Origin: Prinsepia uniflora | Taxonomy: Eukaryota; Streptophyta; Magnoliopsida; Rosales; Rosaceae | Assembly: GCA_032719365.1 (NCBI GenBank) | Contig: CM064866.1 | Coordinates: forward strand, 4,941,781 to 5,005,780 | Reading direction: 5' to 3' | Length of the DNA stretch: 64,000 nt | In this document: positions 10,904 through 21,822 of the stretch, one piece after another | Numbering within the stretch: the first letter of the stretch is position 1 | Layout: each line of letters begins with the position of its first letter | The notes under the pieces: model-generated | What the model was told of the DNA's origin: nothing | Databases searched by the model: none | Seen by the model: only the letters and a program-made list of their open reading frames with translations | Program-made: the position numbers and the translations under genes

Positions 10904-13835
10904 TGTAACGACCCGTCCCGAATATCGGGATTTAATAATATTTAATGGTGAATTACTAATCTGGGATTAGTTGTGTGATTTCGGACGAATTGTGCAAAAT
11001 GACCGTTTTGCCCCTGGGCGTGGGCAAAACGTTGACTTTTAATTTGGATGGTCAAATGGACTTTGACCGATGACCGTGACGTAGTTCGGGGCGTCACGAG
11101 TTCATAGACAGGTGGCACGTTCGATTCCGACGTTCGTGGTAAAAGTTATGATGTGCGGAAGTTCAAGGGCATTTTCGTAATTTGTACGAAATAAAGGAAA
11201 ATGTTGACTTTTTGATTGGGAGGTCCGATGGCCGAGGACCGAGGACCGTTAGGAAGGTCTCGATGCCCTGAGTTCGTAGACAGGCGGCACGCATCAATCG
11301 GAGTCCGTATGACCGAGTTACGGGTCAGGATGCGTGAGGGGCATTTTGGTAATTTTCTGCACAAGGGCAGAATTGTAATTTTCTTCACAGGGGCACTGTT
11401 CCATTGAACTGGCCGTGTAAGTGGATGCTTTGTGCGATCGATCCCTTGATTGTTTATCAATTAATGGGCGGTTGTTGGGGCAGCTTTGTTGTGTGATTGC
11501 ACATGTGAGGTGCTGGCAATCGATTGCACAACAAGGACCCTGGGTTTTCTTTTGTTTTCGGGTCAGTGCAGGGGACATTTCGCAGTGGCCGGTGTGGCAC
11601 TTTTGGATGCTTTTAATGGCTGTTTTGGATTGTTAGAATGGAGAGTGAGTCGAGAGGTTTACTCTGAGATTGAGAATGAAAGGAATAGGGTGAAAATGGT
11701 GGAGGTTTGTCCTGAAACCCGAAACTGTGTTAACAAATTCAAAAATCCAATTCGAGGTTCTGGGCCAGCCCAGGGCAATTTGATGACTCATTTAGCTCTC
11801 TGGGATCATTTCCAGTCGATCCAGATCATTTGGGGCAAGCTTGGGAGCTCCTAGGGCCGTGAACGGACATGGTGGACGGCCGGAAAACTCGAGCTTGAGT
11901 TGTGACGATTGAGGTATTGTCGAGTTAAATTAATTATGCTATTTAGTTCGTATTAGTCCTTATTAACTTCCTGTGAAGTTAATTTGATTATGGTTAAGGG
12001 TTGGAGGAGTTCTGGTGATCGACCCGTTTTGGGTGATCACGGGTTGTCGACACGATTGATCGATGGTTGATGCTAATCATGGACACAGAACTGAAATTGG
12101 TGGATTGATGATTGTTGTAGGATCAAGAACGGATTGAATTGATATCGAATTGAGGGTGATTGAACCGGATCCTATCGCGGGTAATCAGACCCGTTTACCA
12201 GTCATTCGGGTGAGGAAGGAGCACTGTAGCAGGCGCGTGGCTTTCACGCGCAGCCACTCACGGCGGCGCGTGACGGCGCGTGGACACGAATCTCGAGGTG
12301 AGGTCAACATGACTTTTATCCTATACATTGTAACGAACATTTTGGGATTGGTTTCGTGTCGATCGGACACCGTCTCGATATTGTTCGGGAAGTCCGAAGG
12401 TTTTAATTCGAGGTTAAAAATACTTAAAAATTAGGGAAAATTACGGGACTTGAATAGGATGTTAATGATGAGGTTAGTGATCCTCTAATGTGATTTGAAC
12501 AGGATTGGGAGTCCCGGTGATTGTGGTGTGGCCCGGGAAGGCCTATGGCACGCGTATCAAGGCACTCGGTTAAACGGTCTGTGAGTGGACATTGGTTTTA
12601 TAAATTCGATGCATGCATAACTGTTTCATGATTGTTATAATTGTGATTATATGATTTATTTTGGATATCAGTGAATTTATATGTTTTCACGCATTTTGAG
12701 GCGATTTACGTGTTTGCACGTGAATCGAGGTTTTCTGGATTTGCACTGATTTCCATAAATATGGATGGATATGATTTCATGAAACGATTACGGATTTGTT
12801 AAAATGAATCGGGCCAGGGGCCCAGTTAATTTGTTAATAGGGCCAGGGGCCCAATTGAATTATGAATCGGGCCAGGGGCCCAGTTAATTTGTTAATCGGG
12901 CCAGGGGCCCAATTGAATTATGAAATCGGGCCAGGGGCCTAGTTAACATATGAATCGGGCCAGGAGCCCAGTTGACTTGTATATGTGATTTCGGGTCGGG
13001 GACCCTAAATTGGAATTGAATAAACTATTTCGGATTTGATTCAACTATTTGAACTTATGACGGTTTTATGGAAATTCGGGGCAGGGCCCTTGTGATATTT
13101 TGGAAATGAATAATTGAATGTGTTCCATAAAACCATCTCGATATGAGGATATTTATATCCTGGTCTCCTCCAAGTGTCGGGGACACTGGAGAAGTCACGG
13201 TGCATTGCCTGCGAGGGCTCATTGTACGGAGCTACCGGACCGTATAGTGATCCAGGAGCAGGATTGCTAGACGTCATGGACGTCAGACATCGGGGATGTC
13301 AGAGATATGGACCCGGTGAGACCCCGGGCAGCACGCGTTGCTTAATACCGTGAGATATGACGTCTAGAACGTCAAGCGTCTAGGACGCTAGGCATCGGGG
13401 ATGCCGGAGATGGAAAAATGATAAATGAATATTACTGGATTGATGAAATAACTCTTGGATTTACTTTTGGAAATTGAAACTATGCTTTGGTTTCCGGGCT
13501 AAGGCCCTAATGGTTATTTCTAAATAAATATGGGATTATTGGTTTTGGTGCATGCATATGATTTTACTGAGGGGCATAAATGTCTTATAAATGTTTTAAG
13601 CAGACTTGTTTATTTTCGTCCACTCACAGCTTTTGTTTTTAATGCCCTTCAGGTTGATTCCGGATACGACTGCAGCAGAGACTTGAGCATCGCACACCTC
13701 CTCCATCGATCCTTACGCACTCTGGAAGCCCGGTTGGGCAATGGCAATCGGTTATCCCTTGTCGGACGCCTCTTGTCCGACGGGAGCACGTCACATCCCA
13801 TGGTAATCCCGGGGGGATTGGGATGGGTCGTGTCA
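10904..13835 (+). repeat. 3' LTR of the 9.6-kb element
   Basis: It has the same length as the 5' LTR (2932 bp) and keeps all its landmarks at an offset of 6624: GTGAGTGGAC at 12581-12590, the 29-bp array at 12807-12981, GTCCACTCAC at 13618-13627 and the acceptor-like CAG ending at 13652. It ends GTGTCA at 13835 and is directly followed by copy 2 of the 303-bp duplication. Confidence 0.95.
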
Positions 13836-14138
13836 TTTCAGGACATTTTTTCTTCCATCTTCTAATTTTTTTCTTTACTAAACAGAAGGATTTCTGCTGT
13901 ACTTCTTCAGTATATTTAGCAGTGGTGTTATTGCTAAATTGTTCAAACACACTAGCAGAAAACATTTTGAATTTTGACAATTTATAAATATCTTCTTTTT
14001 AATTAAATGCTTAGTTTTTTTTTCTAAGCTTTCAAGTTGGTCTTCGGAAAAAAGCTACACTTTCTCTTATTACATCTCGAAGAGTTACATTAGACTATGT
14101 TGTTCAACAAAATTTTGTAACTCATTTATCATAAAAAC
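13836..14138. repeat. 303-bp direct duplication, copy 2 (right flank of the 9.6-kb element)
   Basis: Near-identical to 3977-4279. It reads through at its right end into unique viral sequence (14139-14164), whereas copy 1 stops at the LTR. On the reverse strand it encodes the movement-protein N-terminal segment. Confidence 0.95.
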
Positions 14139-14164
14139 TTGCTTCATCTTCATCTGAACTTTCT

Positions 14165-17100
14165 TGTAACGACCCGTCCCAAATTCCTAGATTAGATTAG
14201 TGAGGCTAATTCGTGATTAGTTGGGCGAAATCGGACGAACGATGCAAAATGACCGTTTTGCCCCTAGGCGTGGGCAAAACATTGACTTTTCATTCGGGGG
14301 GTCAAATGGACTTTGACCGATGACCGTGACGTCGTTCGTGACATCACGAGTTCATAGACAGGTGGCACGTTCAATTCCAACGTTCGAGTAGGAAGTTATG
14401 ACGTTGGAAGTTTAGGGGCATTTTGGTAATTTTAGTTAAAAGGGGCCAAATGTTGACTTTTTGACCGGGATGTCCGATGGCCGAGGGCCGAGGACCATTA
14501 CGTAGATCGCGACGATACGAATCCATAGACAGGCGGCACGTCGAATTTGGACGTTCGACGACGAAGTTACGGTTCACGAAAGTTCAAGTGCACTATTGCA
14601 CGAATTACGAGACGACTTAACTTTTGGATTTAGTGGGCCCCAGATATTTAGCTTCTGCCCAATGGATGAGTGACAAGTGTCACCCATCCACAGGCTATCC
14701 TTATGTCTTCATGCATATCATCTTCATCGATCCATTTTCCTTCATTCCCAAAACATTTTCCCGATCTCACCCAACCATTCAAACCAACCCAAACCCCTAC
14801 CCGTGATCATCAGTGAGAGGCCTGAGATGAGGAGGATCGGCTGAAGCGTGGTGGCCGGCCAGGACGAACCCGCCGTGCACGGCGGAGGCCCAAACCCGAA
14901 CAGGTACCCGGTTAGACCCAAATCTCCCCTTTTGTCAATTTTTACATTATGGTCAGTTTTAGTCGATTAAGGAACATTTGTTAAGTTGTTTAGGGTGTAT
15001 AGAGATGGTTTTGAACGGGGGTTGACGGCTGTGAAGCCTGGGGACTGAACTGGAAAACAGGGGCCGTGGGGGGTGATTTTTTTGGATCGATTTAGGAGGT
15101 TTTGATTGGTTTTGTTAATTGGAATTGATAGAAAACAAGAAAAATAGGATTTTTAGGATTGAAATGGGACAAAACGGACGAGATTAGAGGGAGGAACCGG
15201 GCCGGATCGGTCACGCCGGTCCAGGAGAACCAGTGAACCGGCCAGACCCGGTTCGATCGCTGAGGAAGATAAACTATTCACCAGCTCGTGAGCCCACGCG
15301 CAGGGCCCTTTGGGTGGCTCGTGGTGGGGAATCTGGGGGTGTCTTCAACATATGAAATCTTCTATTCGATGTAACGAAGATTTTGGGACTGGTCTCGCGT
15401 CAATCGGACATCGTTTCGATAGGTTTTGGGGTGTCGGAAGGTTTAGGATCGGTTTAAAAATAGTTAAAAGTTCGGGAAAATTATGGGTCTTTGGTAGGAG
15501 GTTAATTAAGTAGTTAGTAACCTTCTATTACGATTTGGACAGGTTCGGGAGTCCCGGTGACAGTGATCGGCTCGAGAGAGCCGTATGGCACACAAATCGA
15601 GGCGGCAGCTCGGACGGTCTGTGAGTGGACCTTGTTTTCTAAATTGGTGCATGCATAAATGTTTATTATATGTTTTAAATACTTGTTTGTGATGCCATGA
15701 GTGCATTTGGATGTGTGGTTACGTATAGGCACATGTTTCGAGGTTTCGGCCTTATACGGTGCCTATACAGGTCTGTATTCTTTTATTGGTCTAAATTAAA
15801 TGGTTTTGGATTTCCAAAAGGATAAACTCGGGTATGAGACCCATTTGGTTTTGTCTCGGGCATATGACACTATTTACGACCTTAGGGTCTAAATGGTGTT
15901 CGCGATGGGTGCTATGTGCACGGCGATCAACGTTACGACGCTCGCCTCCAGATTGGGATGTGTTCCTTCCGGAGAGGTCACGATGCACGATTCGTGGTCG
16001 GACAGCATGGGGAGGCTCGACTTCGGAGTGCTGACGGTTCAGGATATCGATCGATGATGAGTGCACCATGATCTTGTGGTGGTCACGTCGGTTGATACGT
16101 TCACGGCCACATACCAGGATTGAGGGCGATCCTTGATGGATGGTTGCACGCATCACTGCGATCGGAGTCGTGACTGACCCTTAGATATCGGGCACGGTGC
16201 CCAGCTGATGTCATATGTTCGGGCACGAGACCCAGTTGTTTTACACTGATGATTTCGGGTCAGGGACCCTAGATGGATTTCCAAGTTCATGACGGTTCCA
16301 TAAACCGGCATTAATTCCGGAAAGGTCATTGTGATTCATGACGGTTTATGGGAACCGACATGAACCTTTGTCAGGTCATTATGGTACATGACGGTTTATG
16401 GGAACCAGTCATGGAATGGATGTTATGGATCATGACGGTTCAGGGGAACCGGGCATGAATGTTTATGTTATATATATGTATGTTCATCTACCTTCCTTTA
16501 CTTGTTCTATTATCTCCTCCGGGGAGGGTCGTTGGCCTGGGTGGACCCCGGAGTAGTCACAGAGCACCGACTGAGTGGAGTTACCCCCCATTTGGGTTCC
16601 TTACTCTCAAGAAGACTATGGTTACTATTACCTTGGGTAGGGTCGGTGGTCTACGGATATTGACCTTGACTTTGAGAAGACTCGGATTGAGACCCGGGTA
16701 GCACGCGCGTAGCTTTGGAAATCGTGACAGGATTGATTGTGTGAATTATATGTATATATGATATAAATATGTTATGTGATATGTGTGGTTACACAGGTTT
16801 TGGGCAGTGGCCCTTATGGTTAGTTTCTTGTGATTTGGGCTGAGACCCTAATGGAATTGGGCAGCGGCCCGTGTGGTCATTTTCATTATGGTTCTTTCAA
16901 TCTTGGTTTTGGGCTTAGTTCCCGCATATGATTTCTGGATAAATGGTTTTCGAATGCATGCATGCTTTTTAGTGAAGGGTACAAATGTCTTCGTTAAAAT
17001 GTTTTTATAAACTGGTTGTTTTGTCCACTCACAGTTGTTAATGTTTTGACTGCCTTTCAGGTTGACATCGGATGTGGACTGTAGCAGAGACCGAGATATC

Positions 17101-17240
17101 ACATACCTCCTCCGGATCCTGGCGTACTCTGATAGCCCGAGAGGGCAAAGGTCGGAAATATCCCTTGTCTGACACTTCGGGTCAGACGGGAGCAGGGTCA
17201 TCCCGCACTAATCCCGGGGGGATTGGGATGAGTCCTGTCA
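14165..17240 (+). mobile_element. Solo LTR of a long-LTR gypsy-type element, 3076 bp, TSD TTTCT
   Basis: It starts TGTAACGACCCGTCCC and ends GTCCTGTCA. It is flanked by perfect 5-bp target duplications, TTTCT at 14160-14164 and 17241-17245. No primer site, interior or second LTR is present, so LTR-LTR recombination removed the rest. It shares the family landmarks: GTGAGTGGAC at 15621-15630, GTCCACTCAC at 17023-17032 and acceptor-like CCTTTCAG ending at 17060. It also has repeated CATGACGGTTTATGGGAACC words at about 16290-16450. It is clearly diverged from the 4280/10904 LTRs, so it is another subfamily. It sits inside the pararetrovirus, between the coat and movement protein remnants. Confidence 0.93.
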
Positions 17241-17245
17241 TTTCT

Positions 17246-17500
17246 TCTTCAGATGAGACCTCATATAAAATTTCTTCTATATCAAAGATTTTTTCTCCGT
17301 ATTGAATTTCTAACTCTTGTTTTTCAAGTGTCTTAATCATTTTTTAGCATTCTTCCCCTTTTTTGGACATTGAGGTGCTATATGACCTTCTTCATCACAG
17401 ATAAAACATCTGCATTTCCTTTTTGTACTTTTAGAAGAGTATTTTCTTAAATTTCTTCTTTTTTACATACTTTTTTATTTTTGGAAATTTAAGAAAGTAT
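17246..17500 (-). pseudogene. Endogenous pararetrovirus coat protein C-terminus with CCHC finger
   Basis: The reverse strand encodes a CX2CX4HX4C zinc knuckle (CFICDEEGHIAPQC) at 17367-17408, followed by a Lys-rich stretch and then, in a neighbouring frame, an acidic Glu/Ser/Asp segment running to 17246 and resuming at 14164-14139. A basic CCHC followed by an acidic tail is typical of caulimovirid capsid proteins, where the finger binds RNA for packaging. It lies upstream of the movement protein on the minus strand. About 17420-17500 decays into AT-rich sequence with an imperfect inverted repeat. Frame changes make it inactive. Confidence 0.75.
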
Positions 17501-17568
17501 TTTTCTTATTGAAACTACAAATAATTTATTGAAATTATTAATTATTAATTTCTGGTGTTGAAGATTCC

Positions 17569-17592
17569 ATGCAATGCAATGCAATGCAATGC
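17569..17592. repeat. (ATGCA)n microsatellite
   Basis: About five tandem ATGCA units lie in copy A, at the point where copy B instead carries about 165 bp of GC-richer sequence (20816-20980). Confidence 0.8.
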
Positions 17593-17713
17593 CAGCGTCT
17601 AATAAAAATCCATCGGATTGCAAGTTTTCGTATTCTCATGCATCCTCGCTCGTAAATCACTCTAGCTGGATTCTTTGGGCCTTTCCCATCTCTTTTTATC
17701 CATGTTACACCCA

Positions 17714-18835
17714 AAGAATGAAAATATCGATATCGACGGATATATCGCTAGTCAAATTTAAGGATATCTCACCCCAAATATCGATATTGTTTACGGTCAA
17801 CAAAAATGAAGGAAATTTAGTCTAAAAGTTGGAAATTTGGAATGAAACTTTGGGAAAAACTTAAGTACCCAATGATGGTTATATAGGACTAATAAAAATT
17901 ATAAAATGACTTTGATATAATAAATATATGATGAATAATATGATACAATAGAATTCTGTCGATGACTAATAATATAAAATTTTAAACATAAACATAAATT
18001 GAAGTGAATTACTATAATTGAATGTTAATATAGTTAGAACATAAAAATAAACATAATAATGGAGTTTACATTTACATAATAATTTAGAAAATCGAGGAAT
18101 TTGTATTTACATAATAATTTTGAAAATTGGACATAAATTAGTGAAAATTGGATATAAAACGAATTCTTATTAATCATATGCTCATCTCATATTTTTCTAA
18201 AATCCATTAATATTCAAATTAACCATTCAAATAAATTTCTTCAATTCAACATAATTTACTTGAATTGTCTCTACTCTACGAATCATTTCATTCAATATAT
18301 TTTGCTTCAAAAATTCATTAATTTTCAAATTAACGTTATATTTGCATTCCCAATTTTTTTTATATATCAAATACTAATTTACATATAAAACATATTATAT
18401 TAAATTTTCAGAAATGTACTCATATGGTATCCAATTAACTTCAAAGTTATACAATTAAACTAAAAAAAAAAATACATATTTCATGTTGGACGGATGGCCA
18501 CCCGACGCCGCACACGCCGCCATGCGCCGGTGACTGCCTCTGCGCGTGGTGGCCATGCGCCTGCACAGTGGTCGTCCCCTACCTCGAGTCGGGTCTGCGA
18601 TTCAGGTTTCGGAGTCGGTGGCATGACCCTACTGGAAATCGATGGTTTTACGTCAGATTTTCATGCAATTTGGCCATATCTCGATCGTTTTAATGAAATA
18701 AGGAGATTTATGGGCTTAAAATAAGGAAATATGCTGAAATTTCACTCAATTTCTCCCCCTCCCCCCTCTCTTACGCGCCGCTGGCAAAAAAAAAAACTGG
18801 TATATCGGCGATAGTGTGGATATTTTCATCAATGA
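17714..18835. mobile_element. Mutator-type (MULE/MITE) element, 1122 bp, TSD TTACACCCA
   Basis: A perfect 9-bp duplication TTACACCCA (17705-17713 and 18836-18844) flanks it. The ends form an imperfect terminal inverted repeat of about 30-35 bp: GAATGAAAATATCGATATCG on the left, and TGATGAAAATATCCACACTA when the right end is read inward. The insertion is absent from copy B of the surrounding block, which serves as an empty site. A 9-bp TSD indicates the Mutator superfamily. There is no transposase frame. The interior is AT-rich except for a GC-rich island at 18488-18790. Confidence 0.8.
18488..18790. other. GC-rich foreign segment inside the Mutator-type element
   Basis: This is a sharp GC-rich island (ACACGCCGCCATGCGCC, GCGCGTGGTGGCCATGCGCC) in AT-rich surroundings. 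It resembles the GC-rich stretch of the long LTRs in reverse (about 24370-24440 here), with shared words GCGCGTGG and ATGCGCCTGCACA. The open frame 18494-18724 has no recognisable domain. It could be a captured or nested LTR fragment. Confidence 0.5.
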
Positions 18836-19470
18836 TTACACCCATATATATATATATATTTATAGTTATCTTCTATCTGCACTTGCATATTAATTATTGA
18901 ATTGCTAACATATAATTTCCTGATAACTTTTTCATAAACACACAAGGATCCAACCAAATATCTTAGCAACTAACTCAAAATTTGACCATTCAGAACGAAA
19001 GACTCAACCAAAAACCAAAACTTAGCACGCATGTCAACTAAATTTGAAATCCGAATAGAACCTCTAAACTAAATTCTATTAGACTTAGTGTTCATCATTT
19101 AAGATTTATTTTCAAATTTTAAAATCTGCCCAAAACTCATGGACTAACCCTACCTACTCTCCTGACAAAATTGTATGAAAACCTAAATCTTTTGCTCTTT
19201 AGACAATATTTTTGATTCCGTCAAAAGTAAACAAGTGAAAACGTATATAGTTTTCAAAAAGGATGTAGACGTCCATGGATTCGGCAAGTGATTAAGACAC
19301 TTTTAGCGTCAGTCACCAAGTAAATCTATAATTGTTGAAATATATGTCATTAATTATCATTTAGTATAAGTTATCTCTACGAAATATTATACACGTGCGT
19401 ACATAACTTGTAGAGTATATAGCTATATATCGATCATACAACTACAACTTATAATGATACTTAAGATAAT

Positions 19471-20769
19471 TAGAATTAAAATATAATTCCTAATTTTCAA
19501 AATGTCAAGACTAAACGACTAAACGATTTGACAAATATAATTAGAATTAAGATCATATTAAAATTAAGAATTAGTGGGTATATTTTTACAAATATAATTA
19601 GAATTAATGGGTTTCAATTCCAATTTAAATAGTTTGAAGAAAAAAAGAAATTCAAAATGTCAGTTCATAAGTAACCTACCTATTTGAAAACCTTTCAAAG
19701 GATTTGACAAAAAAAAAAAAAAAAACTTCGAGAGGATACTTCAGAATTTTGAGTATTTTTATAACTTGAAAAATTTTAAACGTAATAAATTTTAAAAATT
19801 AAGAATATTTTGGTTTAAAAAATATTATAAATTATACATATTAAATATTAATCTTAATATTTATATAAATCACACTGAAATTATTAGTAAGAAGCGTGTC
19901 GAAACGTTGAAGAAAAGTAAAAGCATACCCAACATTAATTAATGCAATGGAGCTTCTTTTACAACAATAGCTTATACTTTTTTCCTACCCATCAGCTGCT
20001 TCTATATTACCACATAATTCAACGTTGGCGTCCCAGAATATATTGACTTCTTCGACTAGCTCATCTTTGACACACCAACTTATGGAAATACTTGCCTTAG
20101 CCCTTTGAAATAGTTGGAATGGCACATGTTCGAAATAAATAAATAAATTATTTCTTAAAAAATCCATCTAGTTAGATTAATGGCACATGTTCGAAATAAA
20201 AAAATAAATTATTTCTTCCAAAATCAATTAGATTGAAAATTGTATAGTTTTTTATTTTTATTTTTTTATGTATAATGTAAAAAGTAATACTGGCATCTAC
20301 CTTAGAGTGGATGAGCTAATTCATTGATTATCATATATTTTTATTCAAATATGATAATAGGAATTGTTAATTCTTTGAAACATCGTATTAAAATTATTCA
20401 TGCAAAAAATAAAATATATAGGTGATGCTTTAATTATTTATATGTATCAATTAAATTAACGATTTAATGTACATAAGCATATTAAATGTTCCCAAAATCA
20501 TTGACCGTTTCGATATATCTATATGAATTGCCAAACATTCCCTAATTTGGTTCATTTTTATTTATTAAAGATGCTTTTTACATGATGTTTTAATAAATTA
20601 ATATTTTCAATTATCATTCATACGTATGAAAAATTCAGTAATTAATTAACTGTAAAAGCAATGAATATCTCAATGTAAGAAAGTAATGTAAATTTTATTA
20701 TTCAGAACTTGTAAGATCCTTCGACAAAAACTAATTACTAGGCAAAGGAAGTCACAGATCAACCATCGG
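19471..20769. other. AT-rich intergenic stretch, no gene seen
   Basis: It holds a short tandem duplication of about 62 bp at 20115-20240 (TGGCACATGTTCGAAATAAA twice). A 60-codon reverse-strand frame at 19985-20167 looks protein-like at its end but matches nothing I recognise. There is nothing else supportable. Confidence 0.5.
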
Positions 20770-21172
20770 TGACAAACAATTTATTGAAATTATTAATTAT
20801 TAATTTCTGGTAATTTTTGAGTGGTGAAGGTACCACTATCAACTTCCTCCTCTTCTTGTTCCGCGGCCCTCAGCCTCCACTCAAGCTCCTGCACAGCCTC
20901 CCCACGGTGGTGCACTGGTGCATACAATTAACACTCCCTGAAGAGAACCAGGACATGCCCTCTTCACAACTCCGAATTCCAGCGTCTAATAAAAATCCAT
21001 CGGATTGCAAGTTTTTGTATTCTCATCCTCGCCCATAAATCTCTCTGGTTGGATTGTTCGGGCCTTTCCCATATATCTATTTTTGTCCATGTTGCACCCA
21101 TATATATTTATAGCTATCTCTTATCTGCATGTGCATATTAATTATTGAATTGATAACATGTAAGTCCCTGAT
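20770..21172. repeat. Duplicated AT-rich block, copy B, left part
   Basis: Homologous to 17518-17713 plus 18845-18935 of copy A. It ends in CTGAT (21168-21172), the target duplication of the copia element. It contains a 165-bp GC-richer insert (20816-20980) that copy A lacks. Confidence 0.85.
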
Positions 21173-21516
21173 TGCTGCACTGTGCTCAGGAACACGAATT
21201 GCTTCACAATGCACAGGTGATTGATGCACTGTGCTCAGGTGATCTACCGTTGGTTAGCTAAGCATGTGATTGTGACAAGTGTCACAATCACCATGATTCT
21301 AGGAAACAGATTTGTAACAGTTGAAGAGAATCTCCAACTGTATTGGTTAATCAACCTGATATCTAGGTGTGTGTGTGCAGTGCCTTAGACTCTAAGAAAA
21401 TGATTGTAACTATATAACCTGTGTTGATCTCACTGAAAGGTTAATGAAATGAAAGTAAACTCTTCCTGATTTTTGCATTCTCTCAATTCACTCCTCTTCT
21501 CTTACACCTTCTATCA
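21173..21516 (+). repeat. 5' LTR of the copia element, 5'-truncated
   Basis: It aligns to 29346-29691 of the 3' LTR but lacks the first 90-odd bases, including the TGTTAGCAG start and the GT repeat. It ends CTATCA. A deletion between two TGATTG words would explain the intact CTGAT target duplication. Sequence near the end (GTGTTGATCTCACTG, AATGAAATGAAAG) precedes a pyrimidine-rich tail. Confidence 0.9.
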
Positions 21517-21529
21517 TGGTATCAAAGCC
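21517..21529 (+). other. Primer binding site of the copia element
   Basis: TGGTATCAAAGCC directly follows the 5' LTR. It is initiator tRNA-Met-like with one change, as common in plant copia elements. Confidence 0.85.
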
Positions 21530-21822
21530 TAACAAGGCCTAGTGACCTCTCTTCCACTTGCTTCCGCTTTCCCTCTTTCCTTCTATTAGTTTTTCGTGTT
21601 CATAGTTGATGTTGGTTGAAGCTCAAAGAAGCTATATGTAAACAAACACTCTCAAGAAGAAAGTTAGAAGAATCTGCAGACAGATTGAAGCAAGGATCAA
21701 GAAGCTCAAAGAAGCAAGAAGTTCCAAGAAGCTTATGTTGAAGAAACATCAAGAAGCCAGAGAAGCTCTTCAGGTGTTTGATAAAAAACCTCAGTGAATT
21801 CAAGAAAGTTTGAAGTCCAGTT

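Larger units (their letters stand above)
4280..13835 (+). mobile_element. Long-LTR gypsy-type retrotransposon with a non-coding interior (LARD-like), 9556 bp
   Basis: Two 2932-bp LTRs (4280-7211 and 10904-13835), both TGTAACGACC...GTGTCA, flank a 3692-bp interior. A primer binding site TGGTATCAGAGC (7214-7225, initiator tRNA-Met type) follows the 5' LTR. A purine-rich tract AAGGAGGGAAGG (10891-10902) precedes the 3' LTR. The interior has only short shadow frames: no gag, protease, RT, RNase H or integrase motif. The element must therefore have been mobilised in trans, as large retrotransposon derivatives are. The LTR family resembles that of the element starting at 60930, which has gag, so a related autonomous partner is likely. 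I count about 15 substitutions between the LTRs by eye (about 0.5%), so the insertion is young. It splits the pararetrovirus movement-protein region. Confidence 0.93.
17518..19470. repeat. Duplicated AT-rich block, copy A
   Basis: Sequence starting ACAAATAATTTATTGAAATT and running to about 19470 is homologous to 20770-21172 plus 29692-30033 plus 31461-31570 (copy B). Shared words include CAGCGTCTAATAAAAATCC, CTGATAACTTTTTCATAAAC and ATAATGATACTTAAGATAAT. Copy A is interrupted only by the 17714-18835 element. No gene is visible in it. Confidence 0.85.

Noticed and set aside
19985..20167. 60-codon reverse frame with a protein-like end
   Set aside because: Too short and unmatched to any family I can name; left as intergenic.
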